Part shown: one piece after another, positions 19,901 through 32,500 of the stretch | Position numbering within the stretch: position 1 is the stretch's first letter | Layout: each line of letters begins with the position of its first letter | Assembly: GCA_031841125.1 (NCBI GenBank) | Contig: CM063108.1 | Location: 68,110,344-68,174,343, forward strand | DNA length: 64,000 nucleotides | Origin: Acanthococcus lagerstroemiae | Lineage: Eukaryota > Arthropoda > Insecta > Hemiptera > Eriococcidae | Direction: 5' to 3' | Translations under genes and position numbers: made by a program | Notes under the pieces: model-generated | Database searches by the model: none | What the model saw: the letters and a program-made list of their open reading frames with translations, nothing else | Told to the model about the DNA's origin: nothing

Positions 19901-22900
19901 CGAATTCGAGGCTACGTGTTTTCAAAGCGTGAGAAATTTTGGATTTTGGCAATGAAAATCTGGTCTCCAGTGCATGAAGAGGTAAGGTGAAGTTAAAAAA
20001 TTGAACTTTCGTCCATTACGTGACTGACCAAAAGCTATCATTTTCGAGGGGAGATTTTCGAAATTTAGTTCTTCCATTTTACTACTGATTCTATACTTTT
20101 TTGCTCCAAATGTATTTCAGAGAGATTCATACAGTTAATTGAGAATATTCCCTACTTGATTGTGTCAGATATTCTTCGGTTTTAACTTTCCTGTCAGCGA
20201 GCTCAAGTTTTTTGATTTCTTTCTCATCTTGTGCTCTTTATGTCTTTCACGATGTGTGAGGAACAGTTGACTAAAATTTCGTGCTTTTGGCACGCAAATT
20301 TCGTTCGATTTGTCGAACGAACAAAATGTGCATCGTCCACGACAACTATGATGCCCTGGTGACGAAATATAATGTACCATTTATGTTGTTCTCCTCTCTG
20401 CCGTGGATGAATGTATATTTATCTTCTGTCGTGTAACGCGCATGCAATTTTCGTTATTTTACTTTTACACCCAGAATTGCATCTAGAGCTCGCCCACCTG
20501 TAATTTTCAGCAGGCTGCTGTTAGCCTTCACGTTCAATTTTTATGACGGTCGTGCATAAAACGACGCTTTTGCGTGTCGGCTCGTCCTTAGTGGTAACAT
20601 GGTATCACCGAGCATTCCGATAGTTTCATCAGTTCCTTGGATTTCGTCATAGGCTCATGATATGCCGCTGGAACGTCGAGAGTATTGAAAATAATAATGA
20701 ATGGACGAATTTGATGAAGCAACATCATACTGTCTGTGTTATGACTAGATTTGATTTGCCAATGTTATCATAACTTTCCTATTCGTCGTCGTTTTTGTTG
20801 ACTCGCTGATCTCCACACCCCTCGGTATATCGGTTAGAATATCATTTTTATTTACTTTTCCGTGGCAATGAACTTTTAGAGGCTTATGTTTGGAAATATG
20901 CCACGTTTTTATTTTTCGGTCGATAAAACGATCGAAATGTCGAGGGAATCCGCTAGAATGGGATCTTGAGTTCGCGTGTTCATCGGCGTTTGAAATGAAA
21001 GAACAAGATATGGCTATGTGGGCTGGCGAATACTTGATCAGTTAATTGAATCCTGTCGGACCTCCGCGTTAGGTGGAATTCAAGTGGCCACTTTAATGGA
21101 GCGAACAATAAGGGCAACAGAGGTTAAATTCCTGCTCTACTTCTTATCAGTCGAAGAGAACTCTCAGATTATTTGATAATTTATCGATCGTACTACTTTT
21201 AAATCGACATTTTTTTTGTGTGTGTGTTTATCGATTACAGCCGTAGTATTGTTTCAAAGTAGGGAAATAACTGTATCGTGATTCCCACGCATAGTTCAAC
21301 GGAACACGAAATGTATGACGATAACGAGGCGTCGCACAATGGTTCGAGGCCTTGAAAATGCAACCGGATGAAATGGGAAAATGATAATGTTGCAATTGCA
21401 TTCGAATACCTATACAGTGCATTGGCGCAAATAGGGTGGGCAAATTCTCCAAAAACTCTCCCCACCTCTCTCTCAAAAAACTGACGAACAAGCGAGAGTA
21501 TTTTTATTATAATTTTGATATTTGCGCTTATGATATGGTGGTTCATCCATGTCTCATTGACGGAAAATTTCATTTATAGAGTTACCTCATCTTTCTTACG
21601 TCTTTGTAGTGATGCTAACTTCACACTTCGCCTTTTTTTTCTAGCCTCGACTATGTATAGATACTTGATTTTCATTCAATCTATATTATGAGTGTTTGCT
21701 CAGCAGTTATATATTCGATGCATCCGTTGTCGGACAGCTGATTTGGTTTCTCTGGATCTTAAAATGTCTCTCGTATCTCTGGTACCCTGCCTGTGCGATG
21801 TTTCAAAAGCGTTCACAAGATTCCGAACCTGGCCATTTCTGTTCCAAATTCTACATACCTGTGTGAATTAGGGATCTTCGGAACAGCCCTTTTGTGTTTC
21901 CTTTATGTTGTAGAACTTGGGCTTCGTACGATGCAAACGTCCGGCAAGTGTTCCTCTACAATTCAGCGAATACTAATGAAAACCATATCTGAAACAGATG
22001 GCAGCTAAATATCGAACATCTGGTATTTATTGAACCGGTTGTTAGGTTCCCATCTGTGTCGTTGTCATTCGAGTTTTAATAGGGATAATATGGCTGGGGC
22101 ATATGTTCAAGCCTGATGTGACAAGAGGTATTTTCAGGTCGCGCTTTATGTATCGTCAAACATTATGGCGGTAATGGGTCGTCATATCGTAGAACATCGG
22201 GAGTCAAGAGTGTGAATGTGATCCGAAGATATTGTTTATGGCTCGAAAAACTCAGCTGTGAATAGAAACAGATTCGGGCAGTGGCGACAGATATAGTCTT
22301 GCTCGCACCACGGGCCGGATATTTTAGATTCGAGGAAATAATTGGGATTCAAACACGTAGTGTCTCGTAATTATTGCTACCTTGTCAACTTGTCTGTAAT
22401 TGCCTTAAAACTAGATTTTTGAGATATTTTATTGAAAGTTACTCCGAAAAGTTTCAAGATACCGCCCGTAGATACTGTGATTGGCGCCCTTCATTTCAGC
22501 GAAACTTTAAGATGAAGCGTAACTAGTGAAAGCCGAATGTGGAAGTCTTCGGTACATTTGGCTATTTTTCAGCTGCTCTATAACACTGTGACTCATTAAC
22601 ACTGGTTTAATCATTATAATACAGAAGTCCAGATGTTGAGCTAGGTGCTCCAGGTTAAGAGTACCGTACCTCTTCTTGTAGGAAACTAGTACTCATACTT
22701 GGCGGAAACTGAAGCTGCACTTTAGGACATGCAGAGCCAGCTAAATTCGATTGTGTGACCAGAGCCGGTAGCTTCTGTATAGCGTGTGTAGTTAATAAAT
22801 TCTCCGATGATGTCAGGAAAATTTGGTTGACAATTTTAAGGGAAATTTCTAACGATACCAAAGGATTTTATTGGAAGTCATTGAGGAATATCTTTGATGA

Positions 22901-25900
22901 TTTTTGAAGCATTTCTTCAGAAGAAATGTTCAATGATTTCCAGAGATGATGTACATCGAAAATTTTTAGGATAAATTACCGATGATTTCCGAAAAATTTC
23001 ATTAGAAATTTTCTGAGAAAATCTCCGATGATTTCCAAGAAATTTTATCAGAAATCTTTGAGAACAATCTCTGAAAATTTCCGGAGAATTTCATCGGAAA
23101 TTTTCAAGGAAAATTTCTAATATTTTCCGAAGAATTTTTTCAAAAATCTTTCAGTACTATTTAAAAATTTTATCAAAAATATTTTGAAAAAATCCGATGG
23201 TTTTTCAGAATTTTATCGGAAGCCATCAGGAAAAGTCCCTGATGATGTCCAAAGAATAATTTCATTGGAAATCGAGAAGAACTCCAATGATCATGAACGA
23301 CAAAAAATTTCCAAAGAATCCCATTAGAAATCTTTAGAAAAAATTTTCAATGTTTTCCAAAAAATTTTATCAAAATTCTTGGAGAAAATTTTCCGATAAG
23401 TTTTGAATAGGAAAACATTCGAGGCAAAACTTCGATAGTTTTTGAAGAATTTTATTGAAAATCGTCAGGAAAAATCTCCCATGATTTTTAAAGAATTTCA
23501 TTGGACATTTTTGGGAGAAAATTCCGATTCCTGATGAATTGAGACTATTCCCAATTCATGCGATGGCATCACAGGTTTTCCCCGAAGATTTTTCGTAAAA
23601 TTTTTCGGAAATTGTTGGAAATTTTTTAAAAAGATTTCCGATGAATTCTTCGAAAATTGGTGGAGATTGTATTCGAAGACTTCCAACGACATTTTTTTGA
23701 AATTATCGGAGATTTTTCTCAAATTATTTTCGATAAAATTCTTTGGAAATTTTGGCTAATTTCCGAAGAATTTCATTAAATTAATATCTTCGGGAAATAT
23801 CTCTGATTCCATCGCATGGGTGGAAAATAGTCTCAATTCTTCGAAAATTATCGGAATTTTCTTTTCCAAAAATTGCCGTTGAAATTCCTTGAAAACCATC
23901 GAAGATTCTTCTCGAAGATTTCCAATGAAATTATTCTCTGGAAATCTTCGAAGATATTCCCTGAAGATTTTCGATAAAATTCTTCCAAAAACGATCGGAG
24001 TTTTCCCCAAATATTTCCGATGAAATTCTTCATAAATTATCGGAAAATTTTCCTGAAGATTTTTATAGAAATTCTTTGGAAAACTTTGGACATTTTTTCT
24101 GAAGATTTCCGTTGAAATTCTCCGGAAAAGATTTCCGAAAAGATTCTCCTGATATCATCGGAGGTTTTCCTCGGTGATGTGTCCGATGAAATTCTTCGGA
24201 AATCATCGGAGATTTTCCCCGAAAATTATTTCATCTTCACCACCATCTTCCTCTTCGCTTCTTTGAATGATTTTCGATTTAGAAGAAATTCCTTATGGAC
24301 ACATACGTCGGCTGGTAACAACTTGAACAAACGTTATCTTTGAAGCACTCGCTTCATTTTGTGGAGCGTTCGCTTTGAAGGGAAAGAGAAAGCTTATGCA
24401 TACAGATTGAAGCCAAACCTTAACTTTCTATCTTTCCTCCGGAGCGAAGGCTTTCACTCCGCTCCTTTTGCTTCGATGTTAAAGCTTAATTTTTATGCAT
24501 ACGGCCTAATGGTACGACAATAAAACGTTATTGTGTAAAATCAGTGTTGTGTTTTTAGTAGCGTAACTACTCATTCCTTCGGGGGGGGGGGGGGATCATA
24601 GAATGAAAAGTAGGTACGTTTTTACTATGTTCTATTTTCATTAAATAAACAAAAAAATAAACTTATAAGGTATAAGATATCTATCATCTAATACAAAATA
24701 AGATCTAGTTTACCCTCTCTAGACACAGCGAAAACTAAAAATTTGACTTTATAACGGTTAATAATAATATATTTGTTTCCCCCCATCACAGCCGTGAGGC
24801 TAAGGGGGGGGGTTGTCTCCCTCCCTGCCCCGTATTCACGGCACTGCGTTTTTTCCGCTACACATGGCATTATGAAAAGTTTCCGGCCCTGTGTGTGACT
24901 GCTTAGTTTTTCATCTGCTATTAACCGTGAGCCGTTTAGTGTTAGATTTGATATTGAAAGTTCGAAATTGAAATTAATTATAAAAAAAAAAGTGTTTCCT
25001 CCCATCCTTCCTTGAATGAGTTGTTGAAAGGGTCTGAATGGGTCTTGACAAGCTTTGAGTGAGCTCTAATATGTTGAAGCAGAATCAGAATAAATTTAAA
25101 CAGCAATTAGCTTATCCATTTTCGTTTTGTTGCTCAATAGCCTCTCTTTTACTGTCAAAAGTCAGAATTTTACTGAGTTCTGTCCCTATTCCAGTCCCCG
25201 CGCTTCGCGTCTTGTCTCCGCTATTGCTGGGCACGAACATATGAAGTGAATCGAGGTTTCTTCCTCTTCTCCACAGTGCCTACAGAAGCTGCTTTTTGTC
25301 TCTCTTATTTTATACCACGTGTGTTTTGTGGCCCCATGACCAGTTAGTAGTCCGATCGTGAGCCTAGCATATTTTCTATCGAATCCTAGTAGAAACTCGG
25401 TTTACTTTCCGGGGGCGTCCCCTATCAGTGTTTTGCTGGTTTTCATGCCTCTAGCCATCCACCAGTGCATACTGGCCGCCCATCAGTACATTGTCTTACA
25501 AGTGCTTTCGTCGGCACCGTTCTCGTTGTCCCCGATGTCATCACGCACGCGAGCCTTGCAGGTGGCCCAGTTCCTCTCTGACTTTGGCCAAATGGACCCC
25601 CCCCCCACACACACATACACAATGGCCGCATATGTGATTCTGGGACGTATGTATTACATCGGTATAGATCCAGTCCATCATTTTAAGAGATAGTCCCAAG
25701 GTCCTGTCGACAGACGCACGGCAAGCTCAAAGAGTCTCAATCCCTTTCCTTATTTTCTCTGAGACGTGATCCCTCCCAGAGAGTTTTTCGTGTACTCTGA
25801 CAACTCCTTACCCTTCCTGGAAAGAGTGATCTCAGTTTTGTCCAGGCTTAATGATAAACCCATTTTCCACGCATCGGAATTCCCACTGTATGAGAGCCCT

Positions 25901-26531
25901 GGGATAGTTCCCGGAAATTAGTCAATTACATCACCACAGCCAAATCGTCAGCATTGCCTTGTATGTGTATTTCTTGACCATCTAATACATCCAGCAAACT
26001 GTCCCCCACTAGGCTCTTCAGTAGGGGAGAGAGTACTCCTCCTGTGGGCAGCCCTTGATGGTCGTTTCATGGATTTGTTCTTAGCTTATCCATCGTTAGA
26101 AATTGACATTTTCATGAGAAGTTGATCATTCATTAATCTTATTGTATGCTCTTAGCTGTTCCGTCGGAACATGATTGAGCCACTTCAGTTCTTAGTTTCT
26201 CTCTCAATTTTTTCGGCAGTCTTCGCTCTTTTGAAGCCTTGACTATACGACTCATCGTTTCCGCCTGATAGAAGCCTAACTGAAATCAGAGTAATGAGTA
26301 AGCGCATTATGATATGTGCAGTACGATAATCAGGGAACCCCCTCCCTCCCGTTTTATCGTTTCATTGTTTACTCGGAGCCAGGGATATTCTTCCGAGATC
26401 CCTTTTATTTTTATACCAAAACAGTAATTGCTTCCGCTGTGATTGACGTTTTGAAATTTTTTTCAGGTGGACATGAAACCTCAGGGGCATCATGTCATGC
26501 GCACGAACATTCTGGTAACAAATCATCTTGA
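13937..26531 (+). CDS. ZIP family zinc transporter (SLC39A1-3 type)
   Basis: Four exons join in frame: 13937-14071, 14616-15279, 15938-16195 and 26467-26531 (stop TGA), giving 373 residues. Residues 1-45 contain the first membrane helix (VYIFLLLIVCRLISGLCPLL). Then come FSGGILLATCFIHMIPEVRE (helix 2) and LVCIGFFIVYVIEEL (helix 3), followed by a long cytosolic loop with KSHTHSKK near residue 115. The metal-binding helices 4 and 5 carry HSVMEGLAIGLA (about 204-215) and VTVHECTILLCVGIEL (about 228-243). Exon 3 gives SLQGLAAGTILYVTFFEVL, a histidine run near 314-326 and the last helix. Exon 4 adds only GHETSGASCHAHEHSGNKSS. Family members import zinc into the cytosol, mostly at the plasma membrane. 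Helix 5 has HE where animal ZIP1-3 proteins usually have HK. The last intron is 10.3 kb. The exon 4 join is supported by phase, a TTTTTTCAG acceptor and the His-rich tail typical of the family. Confidence 0.92.
14072..14615. other. ZIP intron 1
   Basis: This 544-bp intron has donor GTTAGT and acceptor TGATATTCAG, both in phase 0. It is T-rich, and nothing else was recognised in it. Confidence 0.8.
15280..15937. other. ZIP intron 2
   Basis: This 658-bp intron has donor GTAAAG and acceptor TTCATTTCAG, splitting a glycine codon. No repeat or gene was recognised in it. The stretch after the donor stays open for a few codons, which is not meaningful. Confidence 0.8.
18540..19030. repeat. degenerate AAGACTC-word tandem repeat
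   Basis: Words such as TTAAGACTCTGCTAAGACTA, GTTGAGACTCCGTGAGACTT and TAGACTCGTTAAGACTG recur irregularly. It is the same family of words as at 3380-3765, in the same orientation. Confidence 0.7.
22860..24235. repeat. 46-bp satellite in two head-to-head arrays
   Basis: On the left side units run GATGATTTCCGAAAAATTTC ... GAAAATCTCC at a 46-bp period; consecutive units start at 22981, 23027 and 23073. From about 23580 onward the units are in the opposite orientation (GAAGATTTCCAATGAAATT ... TCGGAGATTTT). The turn lies between two inverted marker sequences, AATTGAGACTATTCCCAATTC near 23536 and its imperfect complement near 23825. Divergence between units is high. Open frames across it are repeat by-products. 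Confidence 0.85.
25080..26050 (-). pseudogene. non-LTR retrotransposon 3' fragment (RT to C-terminal zinc region)
   Basis: On the minus strand near 26040-25940 the frames give KGCPQ, then after a 1-bp shift GGVLSPLLKSLVGDSLLDVL and NADDLAVVM. These are the conserved reverse-transcriptase blocks of Jockey/R1-type elements, with ADD as the catalytic pair. Downstream come MGLSLSLDKTEITLSRKGKE and, near 25380-25200, ARLTIGLLTGHGATKH followed by FCRHCGEEEETSIHFICSCP. The latter is the usual Cys-rich end of these ORF2 proteins. Stops and shifts break the frame. The 5' part is missing. A related fragment lies at 36030-36400. Confidence 0.8.
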
Positions 26532-29500
26532 AACAAAAGCTCGACTGCGAAGTACGATGTACTCATAGATGCCGAATGAACGTGGACTTCGTAAATGGTC
26601 ATGCCTTCCAATTTTTAATGAACTGTCTGAGGAAAACATGTGAAATTTTATTAGAACAAAACATTTACAATAACGGAAATTTTTTTAATATTTTTATTTG
26701 AAATGACTGAAATGAAGAAAAGATTGTAGGGATGTCATTAGTTCTCTTTCATGCGACACCTCTGCGTGTAATAACTCGTTCTGACTCGAGTTACCTTTAA
26801 CTTTATCTTACTTTTTGTATGTTTATGTTCCTTTTCCGTTTTCAATTGTTGATTTCTATTGTTTTTGTTGTAATTCTAACGTGTAAATGTATTCGTGTGT
26901 ACATTATTTTCCTCTTCTCATCTTCGTAATGAATCTAATTTCGCCTTACTCAAACGGAATAATCAAATTATTTTTAATCTATTAAAACGGTTGTCAATTA
27001 CGTTATTTTATAAATATCATTATTTTTATGATTACCGGTACGTTTTGTTAGCGATAATAATTTTGTTTTCGATTATTATTTTTCTAAGAATTTTCTATTG
27101 TAAATACATCGTTTCGTAAAAGGAAATATTGATGGGAGTTTAAGAAATTGAGTAAAATCATTATTAACAAGAAGGCGATTTTTGAATGAAATGTTCGCGT
27201 ACTGACCTCAGTTGATGTTAATGTGAGTACGATAAAATCGAGTGGGGGCGGACAGGGCCGGCGGCTGGAGCACATGCACCAGGTAGAAAAACCACTGTTT
27301 TAAAATTTATCCGTACTTACTGGATGTTTTTAGCGTTTTAGTTTTCATGGGGGGGGGGGGTGTTCCAGGATTCTTATTTAGAAGTTCTGTAATTGCACTA
27401 GGTGGGAAAATGCAAGATCTGCCCGGAAAAATTTGGAGAAGCCATTACTACAAAGCTACTCGTATTTCGTTCAATGTATTTCTCATGGAACAGACGCCCT
27501 TTTGTCTTTCAAAATGATCTTTGATCTGAAAAAAAAAAAAAGATCAAAGCAGATCTTTTTTTTTCTGAAATATAAAATAATAAAAATAAATAACCATAAA
27601 ATTTTTGAATCAAGTACCTATAAATTTAATAATTATATTATTAATTATTATATTATCATTACAATTTATTATGAATTTACAATCTTTCTTTGTTGCTGTG
27701 TAAAAAAAACTACCTGTAAAACGTCTCATCGCTCATTTTCCCTCTCCTGGGAGCATTTAAATAAGTTGCAATTCTGTACTAGTGCTACTACTACTACTAC
27801 TATACTATCGCGTATCGCACAATAAGGCATTAAGCAAATAAATTTTTTGGGGCTTATTAAATTGAATTTTAATGCTTATCAAATATCATTGTTCAATTAA
27901 TCAATTCTTATTTCTTATTCGAATCATTAATCAACATCAACATTCAACGGCAACGCAAAGTCGCCAACAGAGAAAAAATAAAGCAGAACGAAAGATGAAA
28001 AGATCTAAAGATCAAAGATCTAAAATATAAAAAAAGATCTTTGATCTAAGATCTCGAAAAGATCTAGATTGTGCCCATCACTGTCGCTAGGCCGCTACCT
28101 TATTCTAACGTTGAGCGGTAAAGGGGGAAGACTCGATACTAGCGCCACACCGCGCTGCTAGGTCTGAATTACTCATTTTGTCAACAAATGTCGGTTGGTT
28201 TTATTACGCTTAACAGCCGAAAATATCCTGTTACTTCGCTTTGCCTTGCCCCTTTTCATTCATTTTCCTGGCAATTTTAATGAAAATGTTGTCAAATTAT
28301 TCTGAAGGAACGCTTTTGAAGCTGAATAGTTCATTTTAGGTTGAAAATCTGTCTCGGTTGATGACTAGCTGTATCCTTACAATCCAATATTCGTGCAGAG
28401 TAAGTCCGAGTACCTTTTATTTTGATTTTTAAGCCCTGTTCAAAGTCCAGTATTCCAAATACAAATTCCAGTGATATGCAGGCTTACCGGTGCTGTTATT
28501 TTCGTCATAGCAGGTCATTTGTATTTTAAAATTACTTTTTTTCTATATAATTCCAGAGAACAATCTAAATATGCTGCGAATATTATCTATAGACACCAGT
28601 TTGGGACAGTCACCAGTCGTTAGAACGTGAGCATATGATATATTTAAATCGTTGAACCACGTAATCTGTGTTTTGTAGTTCGAGAAGTTAAGAATGTACG
28701 CGTTGCCTCTAGATTAGTAAGCCAGAATAGTCTTCACTTCCTTAGGAATCTTCTGACTCTGACACAGTCTTGTTTTCAACGATAGTGAACTAGTATTACC
28801 TGTCCAGAAATTATATTAGTTGAATGAACAGTTGAACACTGGTTTAAAGGTCCCTGTTGACTGTTTTGTGAAATAAGTTGAATTTCTTGATGGATAGTTT
28901 GTTGACTTACTGTTATCCCTTGATAATGTAAACATAGACACATTTTTTGAATGCTCGGTGGTTGTGGGTGTTATATTAAACGAATATATATAAATGGAAC
29001 TGCATTTTTCACACGTTTAGTTGAAAAGTAATGCAATTTGGTAGAAGAACTGTTCCTTAAAAGTTACCAAAAAATTTGATAATCCGTAATGATTCTTGTG
29101 TATTCATGTTTCACGAACAAGTCGGAAAATGATTTCTGTTGTAGATAAGTGAGGATACCTCCCTGTACAATGTTCAGTGAATTCTTATAGTCGCTTTGTT
29201 GCGATGAGCCGAAGAAGGCCGAAATTTAGTTCATTGAGTTACGTTACTCTTCATGCTAAAGTGATTTTCTGAAATTAGGTTGGAAGTTCAGGAATGAAAT
29301 AAAAGTGATGCGTACAGTCTCTCGTGACAGATATTGCAGATGTATTTTGGTTAGTTTTTACAGAGCTTATCGTGAATTGTAGTCGATCTGGCTCAGTTTC
29401 CAGTATTATCAATTCTAAAATATTAGTGCTTGTCGCCTTTTTACTCCATGTGTAATACAGGAAGGACGTAAAGCGTGTTTTAAGTATATTTTTGTCCGTT

Positions 29501-29536
29501 TCAAGGAATAAGATACGCTTGTGAAAGAAGTATCAG
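26532..29536. other. intergenic region between ZIP and PIAS copy 1
   Basis: The start is the ZIP 3' UTR. AATAAA-like words near 27575-27590 and 27838 could be poly(A) signals, but they sit in very AT-rich DNA. There is a G-run near 27348-27360 and a MITE fragment at 28168-28220. I looked for a SAP-domain exon for the downstream PIAS gene and did not find one. No other gene is supported. Confidence 0.7.
28168..28220 (-). mobile_element. fragment of the TGGACGC MITE
   Basis: CTCATTTTGTCAACAAATGT, then GGTTGGTT and ACGCTTAACAGC, match the end of the MITE at 5260-5509 in inverted orientation. Only about 50 bp remain. Confidence 0.6.
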
Positions 29537-32500
29537 AACCTCGCAGTATCAATGCAGCACAATATTGCAGCCGGTAACCGTGCTCAGCTTGCGCAGCTCC
29601 AGCAACGAAACAACTCGAATCCGTACGGTGTCGCCTCCAGTCCATTTTCACATCAAGTACGTACACATTTTTCTTCAATTTCTCCTTTTTTTTCGACGAT
29701 TTAATTTCGCATTTATTATTAAACATAAAGTAGGCTGGCTCATTGATGCATAATGAGACGTAAAAGATGATTCTAATCAGATGCTAAGGTTAATGGAAAG
29801 GGGCTAAGGGTACTTGGAAAGAAGAAGGTAAGTCACTTTTGTGGCGAAACGAAAAAAGTGAAAAACAATTTGTTTACATACAAACTTGGTTTTTGACTTG
29901 TACGTTAATTTGAAACCCGTGTTCCGGACTGTGGCATTCCCTCAGGCTTCCGACTATAATAGCTTAGCTACTTTTACTCGTTACGCCCGTTCAAACGGTA
30001 CTAATAACTCAGTTTTGCTTAAAAAAAGTGACATGCCTGCTTACCCTGTGCCCTTCATAATAGCGTAATTTTGTCATGTTATATCTGATGTAATGAAAAA
30101 TGGAAAATTCTGTACCAAACGTAAATTTACATTTCAGTCAGTATTGTGTCACTTGGTCAGGTGATTCCTAAATGTTCATCTAATTGCGCCCTGGTTACTT
30201 TTATCTTTTAGCACGGTGCTCTTCAAATGGTAAAGATGATAAAACAATTAATGTTGACGACTTTTACATTGATATGTTAAGGCTGTGAACACTTTGTATG
30301 GGTAAAGACAGCCGCCATTTTCTTTCCAGTTCGGTCTGTTAGAATGAAATTGGCCGCGTGGCCAGTTCCTGTTTCACAGATTAACGTAGAAAGAGAATGC
30401 CGGCTATCCTTACCTGTCTCTGAATAGAGCCCTAGGTATATCTAATGACTCGCTACGAGAGAAAAATTCCGCGGATAAACGTTACCATCTTGATGTAGTT
30501 GTGCGCTTGCGCGTTTCCTTTCCCACGCTCCTTCGTTGCTGCCCTCCTCTGCCCCGCTCGCGTTTCCGCACAATAACGTTACCATCGTGACGTGTAGCGC
30601 GTTTTCTTTTACACGCTTCGTTGTTGTCCCCCTGCTCTGTTCGCCATGAGCGGTAGTTTGCCGTTATTCGTTCGTTTACTCGTTCGATCGTGCGCTTCTT
30701 CATGGTTGGAAAGTCGAAAGCGGAATTAATGCGAGAATTGCGAAAGCGTAGGAAGGAAAACAATGTCCGAAACAGCGAAGCCTTTCTTAAATTTCTTCAA
30801 GATACTCAGTTTGGGTCGACTACGACTGAGCAGGAGAAATTAGAACTCTTCAAGCAGTTGCAATCTAAGATAAAAAAAAATAAACGCCAAGAAGCTGACA
30901 GACTGCGAAAACGAAATGCGGCCCACAAAAGAAAGGTGAGTGCATTAAAGGATAAAAATTATGATGGTAAGAATGAAAATCCGGAAGTAGCTACTGTTTC
31001 ATCCACGAAGGTCTTTGTGAAGGAGAAACTGCTCGCTGATTACGAATTTGATCGACTGTGTACGAGTACCAGTTTTGGTTGGTCTTATCGTATTTGCGAC
31101 TGTTTATGGGCTGGAACTTGACCTGATACAATTACCAGTTACCAGCGACTGCCGGCGATTTATTCGCGAAAAATATCCCAATGCAAACGTTGGCGGTATG
31201 CGTGTCTGCGATAATGCTATGAATCGCTTTTAAAGAAGCGAATTTTGTAGTTGGCAACAGTGAACGGATTTCGTTGTCTCGGAGGAGAGCACATTTTGAT
31301 GTGGATTGAGGAAAAATATTTGCGACTGGCACCGTGAATGAACAAGTGACAGTTCTCACTCCTCTTCGATGAACATGTCAAAGAATTATCGTTCCCTGCC
31401 ATGTACCTTGACGATCCTCGAAGTTTCACACTGCCGAAAGTCACACCATACATGATGGCCAGCAGCAAGATTCAACAGACAGCAGAGGCGTAAAACCCGA
31501 ACACGTTCTTTGTATGGCAATCAAAGTAATGCGAATGCGTTTAACGGGAAGCATGTATTGCCCGCGCAAGGCTAATAAAAACTTGAGAATGCCGAAGTTG
31601 AACAGTTTGCGGAAAGCATGATTGAACGTAACTTGTCTTTTTTCAAATCAGTTCCAAATTTTATTCAGTACTGAATGTCTTGGAAGAAAGATGTGTTTGC
31701 AATGATGCGGCAGCTTGGAAATCCGACTGTATGCTTAACAATTATGGCAATGAATGTAATGCTAATGCATCTGTGGTAACCTACAGTACACAATTCCCGA
31801 ATGGTCAACGGCATTGATATCAAAACTATTCGATAGATAGTGCAAGCGAGTTTTGCTCTCTCTTTTATCCAAACATGTCTTTTCCTGTTCACTCTTGTTA
31901 CTTCCTGCTATCACCCGATTACCGTTTTTCCTGGTTTTAACGCCGTCTTCCACTTTTTCTGTGACTTCCATCCCATACCCAGAGAGAAGGAAAACTCACC
32001 GTGGATCATCCGGGGAAACGCTGGATCGAGGACTCGGCTCTGGGACGTACTGGGGAATATACCTCGTCTTCGTTTAAAAGTTAACCTTTTTTTGTGTGTG
32101 CCCTTTTGAGCCTAATCGAGTCTTATCCCAAAAAGCTTATTTGATTGGTTTGTCGAGCTTCCCCGCGAATACGATAATTCCGCGAGTGTGAACCTTCTAT
32201 GAAGTCGCGCGTTAACTGGTGATTTTTCTTTACCGTAAAATCACGACTTTCCGAGTTTCGGTTGAGCACATGTGAATCGTGTGTGGACTACCATCTTCAG
32301 TTCGTCGATCTACCAGTTCCCGAAGGACCAGGATTGTTCCGTCATCATGAAGTGCATCTCCACGTCTTGAAGCTCCGATTAATAAATAAGTAGCGTACAA
32401 AACTGTAGTTGCTTTTACTTTGTCTCTGGCTTGGGTAAATAGCCGCTACGTCGTATACGGTATCCGCCATGCATGCCTTCTGACCACGGTCGGATCCGAT

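Larger units (their letters stand above)
16196..26466. other. ZIP intron 3, 10.3 kb
   Basis: This runs from donor GTAAGTG to acceptor TTTTTTCAG. Contents seen: a degenerate AAGACTC array (18540-19030), an inverted 46-bp satellite (22860-24235) and a 3' fragment of a non-LTR retrotransposon on the minus strand (about 25080-26050). The remaining stretches (16200-18500, 19030-22850, 24240-25000) show no gene I can support. Several open frames of 60-110 codons occur, but none has a recognisable motif. Confidence 0.8.

Noticed and set aside
21235..21573. 112-codon minus-strand open frame in the ZIP intron
   Set aside because: No recognisable motif, no splice context and composition like the surrounding intron.
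23498..24033. overlapping minus-strand frames rich in NFIGN and KNF words
   Set aside because: They are translations of the 46-bp satellite, not genes.
22860..24235. CRISPR-like array
   Set aside because: The units are diverged and contiguous, without unique spacers, and the DNA is eukaryotic.
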